64,000 nt of DNA from Salicibibacter cibi (GCF_016495865.1 NZ_CP054706.1:2852001-2916000), one strand, 5' to 3'. Shown: positions 37,783 to 49,377, counted from the first letter of the stretch. The notes: generated by a model from the sequence alone, not told the origin. Made by a program: numbers and translations.

Positions 37783-38364
37783 CTATTTTTGCTGTTCATA
37801 TGCTTGAATATAGTCTTCGTATTGCAAGGTAACGCCGATTTCGTCCAGTCCATAAACGAGCATATTTTTCCAATACGGATCAATTTCAAACTTGTGATTG
37901 GTGCCTTGGTCATCTTCCACCGTTTGTTCTTCAAGGTTAACTTTGAACGTGAGCGCGTGATCTTTGCCCTTTTCCATCCAATGTTGAACCGTTTCCTCCG
38001 GCATGCGAAGGGGAAGCAGACCGTTTTTAATGCTATTGTTATAAAATATATCCCCAAAGCTCGGCGCGATAATAACTTTGAATCCATAGTCTTTCAATGC
38101 CCATGCCGCGTGTTCCCGGGATGAGCCGCAACCAAAGTTATGGTCGCTCAGCAAAATGGATGCTCCCTTCATATGCGTCTTGTTTAACGGGAAATCGGGA
38201 TTTTCGCTGTCATCATCCAGAAAACGCCAATTAAAGAAGAGAAATTGACCAAAGCCGGTTCGTTCTACCCGCTTCAAAAATTGTTTCGGGATAATTTGAT
38301 CGGTATCTACGTTTACGTAAGGAAGCGAAGCAACACTTCCCTCATGTTCGTGAAAAGCTTCCAT
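37783..38364 (-). CDS. leuD: 3-isopropylmalate dehydratase, small subunit
   Basis: A 193-residue swivel-domain subunit with the family signatures YVNVDTDQIIPKQFLK and FGCGSSREHAAWALKDYGFKVIIAPSFGDIFYNN. With LeuC it isomerises 2- to 3-isopropylmalate. It is last in the ilvBHC-leuABCD operon. Confidence 0.96.
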   Translation of the reverse strand: MEAFHEHEGSVASLPYVNVDTDQIIPKQFLKRVERTGFGQFLFFNWRFLDDDSENPDFPLNKTHMKGASILLSDHNFGCGSSREHAAWALKDYGFKVIIAPSFGDIFYNNSIKNGLLPLRMPEETVQHWMEKGKDHALTFKVNLEEQTVEDDQGTNHKFEIDPYWKNMLVYGLDEIGVTLQYEDYIQAYEQQK

Positions 38365-38376
38365 TCTCTCCCCTCC

Positions 38377-39792
38377 CTATGCTTGTGCAGGGACGTCAAG
38401 TTCGCGAACATCCACGAATCGCCCGTGAACAGCTGCGGCAGCTGCCATAACCGGACTCATCAAGTGCGTGCGCGCCCCTTTCCCTTGACGGCCTTCAAAA
38501 TTACGGTTGGAGGTGGATGCACAGCGTTCCCCTTCCGGCACCTGGTCCGGATTCATGCCTAAACACATGCTGCACCCGGCACCCCTCCACTCGAAACCTG
38601 CTTCGATAAACACATCCGCCAACCCTTCATCTTCGGCTTGGCGCTTCACTTTCATGGAGCCGGGTACGACGAGCGCGCGAATCCCCGGAGCGACTTTCTT
38701 TCCTCCCAAATACTTGACGGCTTCACGCAAATCACTGATTCGCGCATTCGTGCACGATCCGAGAAACACGTGTTGGATCGGGATGTCGGTCATTTTCGTT
38801 CCCGGTGTCAGCCCCATGTACTCCAACGATTGCTGGATCGCCCTTTGGTCCGCTTCTGTTTCACCATCCTTGGGAGCAGGAACTTCACCATCAATGGATA
38901 CACCCTGACCGGGATTTGTGCCCCAGGTGATCATTGGTTTCACTTCGGAAGCATCCAATACCAACGTACTATCAAAGGTTGCGTCGTCATCTGTCGCCAA
39001 TTGCTTCCATTCCTCCACTTGGCTTTGGTAGGCAGGACCTTTTTCCACATTTGGCCGCCCTTCCAAATAATCAAACGTAACCTGGTCGGGGCTAATTAAA
39101 CCGGCACGGGCGCCGCCTTCAATAGACATATTGCAGATGGTCATCCGCTCTTCCATCGTGAGTCCCCGAATCGCTTCTCCACGGTACTCAACGACGTGTC
39201 CGCTTCCGAAATTGACCCCGTATTTTGCGATTAACGCCAGAATGATATCTTTTGCACTCACACCGGAAGAAAGGCGGCCATCAATACGCACTTCCATCGT
39301 TTTCGGGCGATTTTGCCATAAGCTTTGCGATGCCAGCACATGTTCCACTTCGCTCGTACCGATGCCGAATGCCAACGCACCGAATGCTCCGTGCGTGGAC
39401 GTATGGCTGTCCCCACACACAATCGTCTTCCCGGGTTGTGTGAGTCCAAGCTCGGGACCGATAATATGAACGATTCCGTTATGCGGGCTGTCCAGCCCGG
39501 CCAACTCCACTTCGAATTCCTTACAGTTTTCCACCAGGACATCGATTTGTTTTTTGGCAATTTTATCGGTGATGGATTGGCGATCATCCGTCGGAATGTT
39601 ATGGTCCATCGTCGCATACGTCAGATCCGGGCGTCTTACGTTTCGTCCCGCAAGCCTTAACCCTTCAAATGCTTGCGGAGAAGTCACTTCATGAACTAAG
39701 TGAAGGTCAACATATAGTAAATCCGGTTTCCCTTCTTCTTGAAAAACCGTGTGGCGGTCCCAGATTTTTTCAATAATTGTTTTCCCCATCAC
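38377..39792 (-). CDS. leuC: 3-isopropylmalate dehydratase, large subunit
   Basis: A 471-residue aconitase-family protein whose [4Fe-4S] cluster cysteines are visible in [15 protein letters not shown] and [11 protein letters not shown], and in [13 protein letters not shown]. The start could be the GTG at 39790-39792 (giving MMGKTIIEK, like B. subtilis MMPRTIIEK) or the ATG one codon later; GGAGGG serves both. Confidence 0.96.
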   Translation of the reverse strand: MMGKTIIEKIWDRHTVFQEEGKPDLLYVDLHLVHEVTSPQAFEGLRLAGRNVRRPDLTYATMDHNIPTDDRQSITDKIAKKQIDVLVENCKEFEVELAGLDSPHNGIVHIIGPELGLTQPGKTIVCGDSHTSTHGAFGALAFGIGTSEVEHVLASQSLWQNRPKTMEVRIDGRLSSGVSAKDIILALIAKYGVNFGSGHVVEYRGEAIRGLTMEERMTICNMSIEGGARAGLISPDQVTFDYLEGRPNVEKGPAYQSQVEEWKQLATDDDATFDSTLVLDASEVKPMITWGTNPGQGVSIDGEVPAPKDGETEADQRAIQQSLEYMGLTPGTKMTDIPIQHVFLGSCTNARISDLREAVKYLGGKKVAPGIRALVVPGSMKVKRQAEDEGLADVFIEAGFEWRGAGCSMCLGMNPDQVPEGERCASTSNRNFEGRQGKGARTHLMSPVMAAAAAVHGRFVDVRELDVPAQA

Positions 39793-39804
39793 GCTTTTCC
39801 CTCC

Positions 39805-40881
39805 TTATTCAAGTGCTTTTACGACAGCATCGGTCATTTCCGTGGTAGTTACCGCATCATCGGTCTTAGCCGCAATATCTGACGTGCGATAACCTTCTGC
39901 CAACACTTTTTCGATTGCTGCTTCGATTTGCTCCGCTTCCTTCTCCATTCCAAACCCGTACTTTAACATCATCGCTGCCGATGAGATGGCCGCCAACGGG
40001 TTCGCACGATTTTCACCGGCGATGTCCGGTGCGGAACCATGTACCGGCTCATAGAGACCGACACCGGTGGATCCCATGCTAGCAGAGGGCAACAACCCGA
40101 GGGAACCGGTCAACATCGACGCTTCATCGCTCAGAATGTCCCCAAACGTGTTCTCGGTAACGATCACATCAAACGACGTTGGTTGCGCGATCAGTTGCAT
40201 CGCTGCGTTATCGACGAGCATATGGCTGAGTTCAACATCGGAATACGAATCGTGGACATCATCTACCGTTTCCCGCCATAATCGGCTTGATTCCAGCACA
40301 TTTGCCTTATCCACGGACACGACTTTCCCCTCTCGCACGCGCGCGGCTTGAAATGCCCGCTCGGCAATACGCTTAATTTCAGATTCTTTATAGAGAAGTG
40401 TGTCGACGGCTTGCGTTTCCCCATCAATTTCTTCCCGCTTTTTCGGCTCTCCGAAGTAAAGTCCACCGGTCAATTCTCTGATAATCACAAAATCGACGTC
40501 GGCAACAATTTCTTTTTTTAATGGAGAAGATTCGATAAGCGCCGAATAAGTTTTGACAGGACGCAAATTTGCATATAAGTCGAGCGCTTTTCTAATTTCC
40601 AACAACCCTTTTTCCGGACGATTGGCGCCCGGAAGGCGGTCCCACTTAGGGCCGCCCACAGCGCCAAGCAAAATGCCATCGCTTGCGGCACTGATTTCTT
40701 TCGTTTCAAGCGGCAAAGGTCCGCCTTTTTCATCAATGGCGCTCCCGCCGATCAAACCTTCTTTGAAAACAAATTCATGATCATGCAAACGTGCGATGTT
40801 TTCCAGTACTTGTATCGCTGCTCTCGTTACCTCGGGGCCGATTCCGTCCCCGGGGAGTACGGCAATTGTCTTTTTTGTCAT
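39805..40881 (-). CDS. leuB: 3-isopropylmalate dehydrogenase
   Basis: A 358-residue NAD-dependent decarboxylating dehydrogenase. GDGIGPEV (N-terminus), the substrate loop RELTGGLYFGEPK and the NAD site GSAPDIAGENRANPLAAI are intact. ATG 40879-40881 follows AAGGAG by about 7 nt. It yields 2-oxoisocaproate, the precursor of leucine. Confidence 0.97.
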   Translation of the reverse strand: MTKKTIAVLPGDGIGPEVTRAAIQVLENIARLHDHEFVFKEGLIGGSAIDEKGGPLPLETKEISAASDGILLGAVGGPKWDRLPGANRPEKGLLEIRKALDLYANLRPVKTYSALIESSPLKKEIVADVDFVIIRELTGGLYFGEPKKREEIDGETQAVDTLLYKESEIKRIAERAFQAARVREGKVVSVDKANVLESSRLWRETVDDVHDSYSDVELSHMLVDNAAMQLIAQPTSFDVIVTENTFGDILSDEASMLTGSLGLLPSASMGSTGVGLYEPVHGSAPDIAGENRANPLAAISSAAMMLKYGFGMEKEAEQIEAAIEKVLAEGYRTSDIAAKTDDAVTTTEMTDAVVKALE

Positions 40882-40896
40882 CAAAAGTCTCCTTCA

Positions 40897-42441
40897 TTAC
40901 GAATGAACCGAAGGTTTCGGAGCTTCGTCCGGTACGGCTGCGAGAATTCGATTAATGGCATTTACATACGCATAGGCTGAAGCTTCCAACACATCGTGGG
41001 CGGTTCCGCGTCCAATCGATGTTTGTTCCGCATACGTCACATGGACGACAACTTCCGCAAGGGCATCTTCACCACTGCTCACCGATTGAATGCGATAGTC
41101 ATCCAATTGAATCGGGGCACCAACAATTCGCTCTAGTGTATTGTAGACAGCTTCCACGCTTCCTGAACCGGTGGCGGCTTCTTGCGTTTCTTCCCCATCG
41201 GGCAACTTCATTGTAATTGTTGCCGTTGGAATGTTATGCGTTCCAACGTTCACCTGCAGGGAAAGTATTTCATATGCTCTCGTCTCATCTTCCGTTTTAT
41301 CAGCGACTAACAGCGCGAAAATATCATCGTCAGAGATCTCTTTCTTTTTATTCGCCAGTTGTTTAAATGCTTTAAACACGCGTTTTAATTCGTCTTCCGG
41401 CAGATCAAAGCCAAGTTCCGACACTTTGTTCTTAAACGCGTGCTTTCCGGATAATTTACCGAGCACCAGCTTATTCGCGTCCACACCAACAAGCTCCGGC
41501 GTGATAATTTCATACGTGCTGCTTTCTTTTAGTACTCCATCTTGGTGAATGCCCGATTCATGGGCAAATGCATTATTGCCGACGACCGCTTTATTGCCTG
41601 GAACAACGTTACCGGAAAGTTTGCTCACGAGACTGCTCGTGCGTTTAATCTCTTGCAGATTAATGTTTTGTTCGGCTCCATAGTGGTCGCGACGAATATG
41701 AAGGGCAACGGCTATTTCTTCCAGTGATGCATTGCCGGCACGCTCCCCGATTCCATTAATGGTACATTCCGCTTGATCGGCGCCCCCTTCGATGGCAGCA
41801 AGAGAATTGGCAACGGCCATTCCCAAATCATCATGGCAGTGGGTAGAGAGGCTAATATCTTTTGCGCCTTTCACATTTTCCTTGAGATGCTGAAACATCG
41901 CTTTGATTTCCTGAGGCGTTGTATATCCGACTGTATCCGGCAAATTGATGACATCGACACCGGCTTCAATTACTTTTTCCATGATTTTCTTCAGAAAACC
42001 CCAATCCGTGCGGCAAGCATCTTCCGCGGACCATTGCACGACCGAGAATCGCTCTTTTGCATAGCGAACGGCTTCAACCGAATCTCGAATCACTTCCTCC
42101 TGAGTCATCATTAATTTGTGCTTGATGTGAACATCGGACGTAGCGATAACAAGGTGAATGCGCGGAACAGGAGAATCTTTTAACGCTTCCCACGCTGAGT
42201 CAATATCACTTTTGACGACTCGGGACAAACCGGTCACTGAACTGTTTTTTACCGCTCTTGCGATTTGCTGCACAGAATAAAAGTCTCCCTCATTGGAGGC
42301 CGGAAAACCGGCCTCAATGATGTCAACGCCGAGACGGTCAAGCTGCTTGGCAATCTTCAGTTTTTCTTCTCGATTCAGATTAAGCCCCGGTTGCTGCTCG
42401 CCATCCCGTAACGTCGTGTCAAAAAACTTAATTCTCCGCAC
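40897..42441 (-). CDS. leuA: 2-isopropylmalate synthase
   Basis: A 514-residue enzyme: TIM barrel with [14 protein letters not shown] at the N-terminus and the metal site [14 protein letters not shown], plus the C-terminal LeuA regulatory domain for leucine feedback (residues about 390-500). GTG 42439-42441 has AAGGAG upstream and overlaps the end of ilvC by 14 bp; the longer frame starting inside ilvC lacks a site. Confidence 0.96.
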   Translation of the reverse strand: MRRIKFFDTTLRDGEQQPGLNLNREEKLKIAKQLDRLGVDIIEAGFPASNEGDFYSVQQIARAVKNSSVTGLSRVVKSDIDSAWEALKDSPVPRIHLVIATSDVHIKHKLMMTQEEVIRDSVEAVRYAKERFSVVQWSAEDACRTDWGFLKKIMEKVIEAGVDVINLPDTVGYTTPQEIKAMFQHLKENVKGAKDISLSTHCHDDLGMAVANSLAAIEGGADQAECTINGIGERAGNASLEEIAVALHIRRDHYGAEQNINLQEIKRTSSLVSKLSGNVVPGNKAVVGNNAFAHESGIHQDGVLKESSTYEIITPELVGVDANKLVLGKLSGKHAFKNKVSELGFDLPEDELKRVFKAFKQLANKKKEISDDDIFALLVADKTEDETRAYEILSLQVNVGTHNIPTATITMKLPDGEETQEAATGSGSVEAVYNTLERIVGAPIQLDDYRIQSVSSGEDALAEVVVHVTYAEQTSIGRGTAHDVLEASAYAYVNAINRILAAVPDEAPKPSVHS

Positions 42442-43450
42442 GCGAAACCACTCCTTTTTGATCGCCTTTGACAAATGGCATCATTTCACGTAGCTTTTGG
42501 CCGACAGCTGTGATCTCATGTTCAAGCTCGCGTTGATTGATGGCGTTAAATTCAGGACGGTTGGCTTGGTTTTCCAAAATCCATCCTTTCGCGAACTTGC
42601 CTGTTTGAATATCTTTCAAGATTTCACGCATTTCTTGTTTCGTATCGTCCGTAATGATCCTTTTGCCCGATTGGAAATCGCCCCATTGTGCTGTGTCGGA
42701 GATTGAATATCTCATATACTCAAGGCCGCCTTCGTACATGAGGTCAACGATTAATTTCATCTCGTGCAAGCATTCGAAATAGGCAACCTCCGGTTGATAT
42801 CCCGCTTCAACTAGCGTTTCAAATCCTGCTTTGACAAGTTCGGTCGTTCCTCCGCAAAGTACGGCTTGCTCGCCGAAAAGATCTGTTTCCGTTTCTTCCC
42901 GGAAGGTCGTGGCAATGATTCCGGCCCGACCGGCACCGATTTGCTTCGCATATGCAAGGGAGAGGTCTTTCGCTTCCCCATGAGGATCTTGCTCGATCGC
43001 GTAAAGCGCCGGCACACCTGCGCCAGATTCATACGTACGACGGACGATATGCCCGGGGCCTTTCGGTGCAATCATGAAAACATTCACATCGGAAGGCGGT
43101 TGGATTTGGTTAAAATGAATGTTGAATCCATGAGCGAAAACCAATGATTTTCCATTCGTTAATGAAGGTTTGATTTGTTTTTCATAGATATCGGGTTGCG
43201 TTTCGTCCGGAAGTGCGAGCATGAGAATGTCGGCCTTTTCTGTTGCTTCATTGACTTCATACACGTTGAATCCTTCTTGTTCCGCTTTTTCCCAAGACTT
43301 TCCTCGCCGCAGTCCGACAATCACATCGACGCCGCTTTCTTTTAAATTAAGGGCATGGGCATGGCCTTGTGAACCAAAGCCGATGACCGCGACGGTTTTT
43401 CCTTGTAGTACGCCTTCATTTACATCGTTGTTGTAATAGACTTTAACCAT
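42428..43450 (-). CDS. ilvC: Ketol-acid reductoisomerase (NADP-type fold, class I)
   Basis: A 340-residue class I enzyme with the Rossmann motif [20 protein letters not shown], metal-binding [17 protein letters not shown] and the C-terminal knotted domain ([20 protein letters not shown]). It converts acetolactate to dihydroxyisovalerate. In the ilvBHC-leuABCD operon. Confidence 0.97.
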   Translation of the reverse strand: MVKVYYNNDVNEGVLQGKTVAVIGFGSQGHAHALNLKESGVDVIVGLRRGKSWEKAEQEGFNVYEVNEATEKADILMLALPDETQPDIYEKQIKPSLTNGKSLVFAHGFNIHFNQIQPPSDVNVFMIAPKGPGHIVRRTYESGAGVPALYAIEQDPHGEAKDLSLAYAKQIGAGRAGIIATTFREETETDLFGEQAVLCGGTTELVKAGFETLVEAGYQPEVAYFECLHEMKLIVDLMYEGGLEYMRYSISDTAQWGDFQSGKRIITDDTKQEMREILKDIQTGKFAKGWILENQANRPEFNAINQRELEHEITAVGQKLREMMPFVKGDQKGVVSRAEN

Positions 43451-43476
43451 TTTAAAATCTCTCCTTATTTCTTCTT

Positions 43477-43995
43477 TTATTGGATAAATGAATAATGCAG
43501 ATCTTGCGACTGTTGTTTGGAACTTCTTTTTAAAGCGGTCGTACCTGTTCTCGCCAATTCTTTCAGCCCGTATGGTTTGATTAAATCTATAAGGGCTTCC
43601 ACTTTTTGGTGATCGCCAGTCACTTGCAACGTCATGCTCTCCCGCCCCACATCGATGATGGATGCGCGAAAGGGACGAGCGAGCGTTTCGATTTCGCCGC
43701 GCGTCTGCGGGGTGGCAACAACCCTGATGAGCACGAGCTCACGCGCGACAATTGTCTCATCCGAGATGTCCCGGACTTTCAACACATCTACTTGTTTGTT
43801 GAGCTGTTTGATCACTTGATCGAGTCCCCGATAGCTATCCACATTGACGACGAACGTCATTCTTGAAATCTCCGGGTTCTCGGTCATGCCGACGGTAATG
43901 CTTTCAATGTTGAATTGCCGACGGGAAAACAAACCGGTAATGCGGTTTAATACTCCCGTTGAATTGTTGACGGTGGCCGAGATGGTGCGTTTCAC
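43477..43995 (-). CDS. ilvH: Acetolactate synthase, small regulatory subunit
   Basis: A 172-residue subunit with an N-terminal ACT domain ([32 protein letters not shown]) that binds valine and a C-terminal domain that activates IlvB. The start is a GTG overlapping the ilvB stop by 4 bp (GTGA), with GGAGGGG upstream. Confidence 0.96.
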   Translation of the reverse strand: MKRTISATVNNSTGVLNRITGLFSRRQFNIESITVGMTENPEISRMTFVVNVDSYRGLDQVIKQLNKQVDVLKVRDISDETIVARELVLIRVVATPQTRGEIETLARPFRASIIDVGRESMTLQVTGDHQKVEALIDLIKPYGLKELARTGTTALKRSSKQQSQDLHYSFIQ

Positions 43996-45725
43996 GGACG
44001 GATCCCCTCCATTTCATGGTGTCCTTTGCCGGGGGCAATCATCGGATAACAATTCTCATCAGCCGTTACGCGAAAATCAAAAAGGACCGGTCCATCTTCC
44101 TTAAGGCCCTTTTGAAACGTTGTACGGGCTTCAGACGGATCTTCTATTTTATAGGCCTTGATGTTATACGCTTCGGCGAGCTTCAGAAAGTCCGGCTGGA
44201 TCGGAAATAACGAGTGTGAATAACGTTCTTCGTAGAAAAGTTCTTGCCATTGGCGGACCATTCCCAGTGAAGCATTGTTCACAATGACGATTTTAACGGG
44301 CAAGTTTAATTCCTGTAAAATCGACATTTCCTGCATCGTCATTTGAAAACCTGCGTCCCCGATGATCGCCACCACATCCCGGTTCGGCTCCGCGAACTGA
44401 GCGCCGATGGCAGCGGGGAAACCAAAACCCATCGTTCCCAATCCACCCGAAGTCACCCAACGATGGGGGTTGGCGAAACGATAATATTGAGCCGCCCACA
44501 TCTGATGCTGTCCGACATCGGTAGTAACGACAGCCTCGCCTTTCGTCTCCTCGTAAACCATGTCAAGGAGCGCCTGTGGCTTTATTGTTTTTCCGTCATC
44601 GTTATACCAAAGCGGGTATTCATCACTGTAATGCCGGAGGTGCTGATGCCATTCATCATAGGGAACAGGAGCTTTATCAAGCGCCAACAAGTTTTTTAAC
44701 GCTTCCTTCGCATCTCCCACGACCGGAATTGCAGTTTCTACATTTTTGCCGATCTCCGCAGGGTCAACGTCGATGTGGACAACCTCGGCTTCCGGAGCGA
44801 AATGGCTTAAACTCCCGGTGACCCGGTCGTCAAAGCGGGCACCGACATTGATGAGCAAGTCGCATTCATGAAGTGCCATATTAGCAGCATATAGCCCATG
44901 CATACCCGCCATACCCAGAAACAGCGGGTGATTACCGGGGAATGAACCTAGGCCCAATAATGTGTTGGTCACTGGAATCTGCTGTTTCGTCGCATACTCA
45001 AACAGTTCATCCGCTCCATCTGCGTGAAGAACGCCGGCGCCGGCAAGAATAACCGGTTTTTTCGCCCGTTCTATGGCGTTCGCAACCTTTTTGATTTGCA
45101 AGCGATTCGGTTGTACCGTCGGCTGATAACCGGGCATATGAACCGTCTTCGGATACTTGAATTCTCCGATAGCCATTGAGACATCTTTTGGAAGATCAAT
45201 CAGCACCGGCCCGGGCCTTCCCGTCGTTGCAATATGAAAAGCTTCCTTCATTACACGCGGAATATCGTTCACATCACGCAATTGGATGTTATGCTTTGTG
45301 ATCGGCATCGTTACCCCGACGACGTCCGCCTCTTGAAAAGCATCCGTACCGATAACGTTCGTTGCCACCTGCCCCGTGATCACAATCATCGGCAATGAGT
45401 CGATCATGGCATCCGCGATCCCCGTCACGACGTTTGTTGCCCCCGGCCCGGATGTGACAACACAAACGCCCGGTTTACCGGAAACACGCGCATATCCTTC
45501 CGCAGCATGAATCGCCCCTTGTTCATGGCGGGCAAGAATGTGGTGGATGCCCATTTTGTAAATTTCATCATACGTAGGCAAGATGGCCCCGCCGGGATAC
45601 CCAAAGATGATATCTACATTTTCTTCCGCCAAAGCACGCAATACGATCTGACTTCCATTCAATTTTTGTGTTTGCTGCTCTTCATTTGCTGGTTTCTCTG
45701 CCTGTGTTCTCACGCTTGTGCCCAT
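43992..45725 (-). CDS. ilvB: Acetolactate synthase, large catalytic subunit
   Basis: A 577-residue ThDP enzyme. The N-terminal ThDP glutamate region is [15 protein letters not shown] and the C-terminal cofactor motif is [29 protein letters not shown]. It makes acetolactate or acetohydroxybutyrate for valine, leucine and isoleucine. The chosen ATG (45723-45725) has AAGGAGG 7 nt upstream. A leucine T-box precedes it. Confidence 0.96.
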   Translation of the reverse strand: MGTSVRTQAEKPANEEQQTQKLNGSQIVLRALAEENVDIIFGYPGGAILPTYDEIYKMGIHHILARHEQGAIHAAEGYARVSGKPGVCVVTSGPGATNVVTGIADAMIDSLPMIVITGQVATNVIGTDAFQEADVVGVTMPITKHNIQLRDVNDIPRVMKEAFHIATTGRPGPVLIDLPKDVSMAIGEFKYPKTVHMPGYQPTVQPNRLQIKKVANAIERAKKPVILAGAGVLHADGADELFEYATKQQIPVTNTLLGLGSFPGNHPLFLGMAGMHGLYAANMALHECDLLINVGARFDDRVTGSLSHFAPEAEVVHIDVDPAEIGKNVETAIPVVGDAKEALKNLLALDKAPVPYDEWHQHLRHYSDEYPLWYNDDGKTIKPQALLDMVYEETKGEAVVTTDVGQHQMWAAQYYRFANPHRWVTSGGLGTMGFGFPAAIGAQFAEPNRDVVAIIGDAGFQMTMQEMSILQELNLPVKIVIVNNASLGMVRQWQELFYEERYSHSLFPIQPDFLKLAEAYNIKAYKIEDPSEARTTFQKGLKEDGPVLFDFRVTADENCYPMIAPGKGHHEMEGIRP

Positions 45726-45810
45726 CTCTGTTCCTCCTTCATCGCGTTGGTTCTCCACCATTGGCAATTGGCTCCTTTTCTCAAAAATTTAAGCTTAGGG
45801 CGTACTTTTA

Positions 45811-46105
45811 TATTAAAAAAACCTTTTCGTCCCATTGGCAATCATGCCAAAGGGGCGAAAAGGTTTCCGCGGTACCACCCTTGTTTCCGCACTGTTCCAT
45901 AATGCGGACACTCGGCGCAACATGTTGCGCCTTTTGCTTAACGACCCGGAAGAGACTCCGGACCGGCTGGAACTAATCATCCATCCGTTCATCCCAGCAC
46001 TCAGAGGGGAGTTCATCAGAAAGGGCATCTCCGCTTCTCAGCTATCGCGGTTCTCTGTAAAATGCCGATTTCCCGATTACTTATCCTCATCAACGTGTTG
46101 TTTTT
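45811..46105 (-). promoter_or_regulatory. Leucine T-box riboswitch of the ilv-leu operon
   Basis: The minus strand shows the T-box core AGGGTGGTACCGCGG (about 45864-45879) and then a long terminator hairpin (AACCTTTTCG... paired with ...CGAAAAGGTT, 45820-45865) followed by a T7 run. In the stem I region GAA-CUC occurs at the specifier-loop position (GATGAACTCC), and CUC is a leucine codon. The operon would therefore respond to uncharged tRNA-Leu. Confidence 0.93.
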
Positions 46106-46150
46106 ATTTAGGTTAACATGTTTTATCAATAATGCTATAACTGCTTTTTT

Positions 46151-47056
46151 TTATCCGCCGATCTCTGCTTCTTGCGCATAGATCTGCATACCGTCGGTTG
46201 CCACTTTATTCCGGAAACACTTTGTTATATACTCCGTTTCGGGTCCCGGCATCCCATCGTTGATGACGCGCCCGTCAACTTTAACGACCGCGATGACCTC
46301 GGCAGCCGTACCGGTTAGAAAAACTTCATCGGCAACATAGACATCATGGCGGGTAAAAGGTTCTTCTTTTATCTTATAGCCTTCCTCTTCGGCAATCTCG
46401 ATAATCGCCTCCCGAGTAATGCCCTCTAATGCACCGACGTAACCGGGTGGCGTATAGAGCACTTTATCTTTTACGAGGAAAATGTTGTCTCCCGAGCCTT
46501 CTGCCACATATCCTTCATTATTCATCATGAGCGCTTCGGGAACATTCGCGAGATTGGCTTCGATTTTGACGAGAATATTATTGAGGTAATTGAGCGATTT
46601 CACTTTCGGGCTCAACACATCCGGCCGGTTACGCCTGGTCGCAACACTGACAATTTCAAGTCCGGTTTCATACAGCTCTTCAGGGAAAAGTGCCAATTCT
46701 TCCACGATCACCACAACTTGGGCTGCGCCGCACGATTTCGGATCCAATCCAAGATTGCCCACGCCTCTGGAAACAACCACCCTTACGTACGCATCTCTTA
46801 AGTCATTTTTACGAATTGTTTCAGCGATTAATTCCTTCATAACTTCGAAATCGTAAGGGATGTCAAGCATAATCGATTTTGCAGATTCGTAGAGGCGAAC
46901 GAGATGTTCGTCGAGTCTGTATATATTGCCATCATAGGCACGAATGCCTTCAAATACCCCATCTCCATATAGAAAACCATGATCGTAAACGGAAATCTTT
47001 GCCTCTTCTTTGCGGACAAATTCCCCGTTTAAAAAAATCCATTGATCATCTTCCAT
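46151..47056 (-). CDS. ilvE: Branched-chain amino acid aminotransferase
   Basis: A 301-residue fold-type IV PLP enzyme. VYDHGFLYGDGVFEGIRAYDG marks the N-terminus, the PLP lysine is in SPKVKSLNYLNNI (about residue 160), and FLTGTAAEVIAVVKVDGRVI is typical. It transfers amino groups between glutamate and branched-chain 2-oxo acids, linking the ilv-leu operon to the adjacent glutamate dehydrogenase. AGGTGGTGAGAAGG precedes the ATG; it has its own SigA promoter. Confidence 0.96.
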   Translation of the reverse strand: MEDDQWIFLNGEFVRKEEAKISVYDHGFLYGDGVFEGIRAYDGNIYRLDEHLVRLYESAKSIMLDIPYDFEVMKELIAETIRKNDLRDAYVRVVVSRGVGNLGLDPKSCGAAQVVVIVEELALFPEELYETGLEIVSVATRRNRPDVLSPKVKSLNYLNNILVKIEANLANVPEALMMNNEGYVAEGSGDNIFLVKDKVLYTPPGYVGALEGITREAIIEIAEEEGYKIKEEPFTRHDVYVADEVFLTGTAAEVIAVVKVDGRVINDGMPGPETEYITKCFRNKVATDGMQIYAQEAEIGG

Positions 47057-47149
47057 ACCTTCTCACCACCTCGTAATACTACACTTCCCTCATTTGTTCA
47101 CGTCGAGTGGTCAAATGTTTTTCCAAGAACGACAAAATGTATACCATAT

Positions 47150-47178
47150 ATATTACGCCGTTTGATTGCTGCGGTCAA
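47150..47178 (-). promoter_or_regulatory. SigA promoter of ilvE
   Basis: TTGACC (47173-47178) and TAATAT (47150-47155) on the minus strand are 17 nt apart, about 95 nt before ilvE. Confidence 0.7.
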
Positions 47179-47401
47179 CCGTTTTCCCAAAAATTATATA
47201 AGATTTTTAGATTATCTCCTCGCTTTTTATCAAGGAACTGCTAAAACTGCTAAACATATTTCTAACCTTGACTAAACAATTTAATTCATTTGTGATAAGA
47301 TATAAAAATATTAGGTTGGCCCACCCTCCATTTGAGCGTTTGTACAACCTTTACTCTGCAAGAAGAACATTAATGATAATTTAAGAAAGGGGCTATGTCC
47401 A
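47179..47401. other. Region between ilvE and gdhA promoters
   Basis: AT-rich DNA between the divergent ilvE and gdhA. A TTGACT at 47268-47273 could be a -35 for gdhA, but no -10 at normal spacing was found. Confidence 0.4.
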
Positions 47402-48781
47402 TTGGTCACACAAACAACGCAAAAAAGTAACGAAGAAATAGCAAAAGAATATGTGGAAAGCGTTTATGATACGGTGTGCAACCGTAATCCTGACGAAGCG
47501 GAATTTCATCAAGTTGTAAAAGAAATTTTTGACTCATTAATACCGGTCATTGCTCAACATCCTGAGTATATAAAGCAAAGTATCCTGGAGCGAATTGTTG
47601 AACCGGAACGACTGATTACTTTCCGTGTTCCTTGGGTGGACGACGAAGGAAACATCCATGTGAACCGAGGCTATCGCGTCCAGTTTAACAGCGCGATCGG
47701 GCCTTACAAAGGCGGTCTCCGTTTCCATCCTTCCGTCAACCCGAGTGTCATTAAATTCCTCGGTTTTGAACAAATCTTCAAAAATTCCCTTACGGGACAA
47801 CCGATCGGCGGCGGCAAAGGTGGAGCCGATTTTGATCCGAAAGGGAAATCCGATGCAGAAATCATGCGTTTTTCGCAAAGCTTCATGCACGAGCTCGGCC
47901 AGCACATCGGTCCGGATGTTGATATCCCAGCCGGTGATATTGGGGTGGGTCCCAGGGAAATCGGTTATATGTTTGGCCAGTATAAAAAAATGCAGGGTCG
48001 CTTTGAAGCAGGAACAATCACCGGAAAAGGGATGAATTATGGCGGGAGTCTCGTCCGCAAAGAGGCAACGGGCTACGGGACCATCTATTTTGTTGAGAAA
48101 ATGCTTGAAAAACAGGGCATTAGCTTTAAGGATCAAACCGTTGCCGTTTCCGGTTCAGGAAATGTTTCCATCTACGCGATAGAAAAAGCGAAAGAATTGG
48201 GAGCAAAGGTTGTCACTTGCAGCGATTCCGATGGGTATATTTATGATGAACAAGGCATTGACGTTGAAACTGTCAAGCGCCTAAAAGAAGTGGAAAGAAG
48301 ACGGATCGAAGATTACACCGACGAGCATCCGCATGCGAAATATTTCGAGTCTCCCACGGATGTATGGACAGTTCCGTGCACGGTCGCGCTTCCTTGCGCC
48401 ACCCAGCAAGAAATTGATGAGGAGACAGCCAACCAATTGATCAAAAATGGCGTCATTGCTGTTGGCGAAGGGGCAAACATGCCAACAACACTGGAAGCGA
48501 TCAATGTATTTAAGAAAAACAACGTCCATTTCGCCCCGGCGAAAGCAGCAAACGCCGGCGGCGTAGCGGTTTCCTCGCTTGAAATGGCCCAAAACAACAT
48601 GGGCTTCTCCTGGTCCTTTGACGAAGTGGACGGAAGGCTTCGTGAAATTATGAAAAACATCTATGATAACAGCTCAGAAGCTGCCGAAACTTATGGTTAT
48701 GCCGGCGACTTGGTTATCGGTGCGAACATTTCCGGCTTCCTTAAAGTTGCCGATGCCATGGTGGCACAAGGGGTTGTGTAA
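47402..48781 (+). CDS. gdhA: NADP-specific glutamate dehydrogenase
   Basis: A 459-residue hexameric-type (GdhA family) enzyme. Key segments are GPYKGGLRFHPSVN, GGGKGGADFDPKGKSD (catalytic lysine region), PAGDIGVGPREIGYMFGQYKK and the nucleotide-binding VAVSGSGNVSIYAIEKAKELG. The fungal/proteobacterial-like length and DPKGKSD motif suggest the anabolic NADP form rather than RocG/GudB. The start is a TTG with AAAGGGG about 9 nt upstream. It is divergent from ilvE and would supply its glutamate. Confidence 0.93.
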   Translation: MVTQTTQKSNEEIAKEYVESVYDTVCNRNPDEAEFHQVVKEIFDSLIPVIAQHPEYIKQSILERIVEPERLITFRVPWVDDEGNIHVNRGYRVQFNSAIGPYKGGLRFHPSVNPSVIKFLGFEQIFKNSLTGQPIGGGKGGADFDPKGKSDAEIMRFSQSFMHELGQHIGPDVDIPAGDIGVGPREIGYMFGQYKKMQGRFEAGTITGKGMNYGGSLVRKEATGYGTIYFVEKMLEKQGISFKDQTVAVSGSGNVSIYAIEKAKELGAKVVTCSDSDGYIYDEQGIDVETVKRLKEVERRRIEDYTDEHPHAKYFESPTDVWTVPCTVALPCATQQEIDEETANQLIKNGVIAVGEGANMPTTLEAINVFKKNNVHFAPAKAANAGGVAVSSLEMAQNNMGFSWSFDEVDGRLREIMKNIYDNSSEAAETYGYAGDLVIGANISGFLKVADAMVAQGVV

Positions 48782-48792
48782 GCATAGATTGA

Positions 48793-48826
48793 TAAAAGCC
48801 TCGGTTTTTTAACCGAGGCTTTTTTG
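48793..48826 (+). terminator. Terminator after gdhA
   Basis: A perfect stem AAAAGCCTCGGTT/AACCGAGGCTTTT with a 4-nt loop and T-run, 12 nt after the gdhA stop. Confidence 0.93.
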
Positions 48827-48899
48827 GTCTGAAAAATGGCGGATCTTAAAATCCTTCCCAGAACAGTTTATAGTGTAAAAAAGAAAACATGCTAATGTA

Positions 48900-49159
48900 G
48901 GGACTGCTGAATAATGGAAAAAGACTGGCACATAAGCATTTTCCGTTGGTGTTGCCAAAACTGGATGCAAGGAAATCCATCCCATAAACAAAAAAACCCT
49001 TGCACTTGGAGGGACGGTGCTGCAATGGCGAGACTCCAGCGGAAAAACGGACGCGTCAAGCCCCCGCAGCGCCGGTTTTGCGCGAGGAGGCTTGACCGTT
49101 CGTCCGCGGAAAGCGACATCCCGGCTTCAGCTCATAGCTGCAAGTTGTTCAGCAATCCC
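48900..49159 (+). mobile_element. MITE-like element, copy 2
   Basis: A 260-bp element in inverse orientation to copies 1 and 3. Its ends GGGACTGCTGAA and TTCAGCAATCCC form a 12-bp inverted repeat with one mismatch. It is flanked by the 9-bp direct repeat CTAATGTAG (48892-48900 and 49159-49167). It lacks about 20 bp present near the middle of the other copies. No open reading frame is supported. Confidence 0.85.
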
Positions 49160-49167
49160 TAATGTAG

Positions 49168-49377
49168 TGAAAGAACTTCGGGCGAAGGACGAGGGAAAAA
49201 CAATGAATTGTTTTCTTCGATGGAGGAAGCCCGTGTGTAAAATATGTGTAAAACAAAATCAATTTTTGACGTTTCTAAACGTCGTAAACACCATAAAACA
49301 AAAGTTGCCCGTAAACACCGACAAATCAATGATTACGAGCAAATATAAATATTTTATCTTAACTCAAATTAACGAAA
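49168..49377. other. Intergenic region between MITE copy 2 and tRNA-Arg
   Basis: AT-rich DNA without a supported gene; it lies 3' of the tRNA. No clean terminator for the tRNA was found. Confidence 0.5.
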
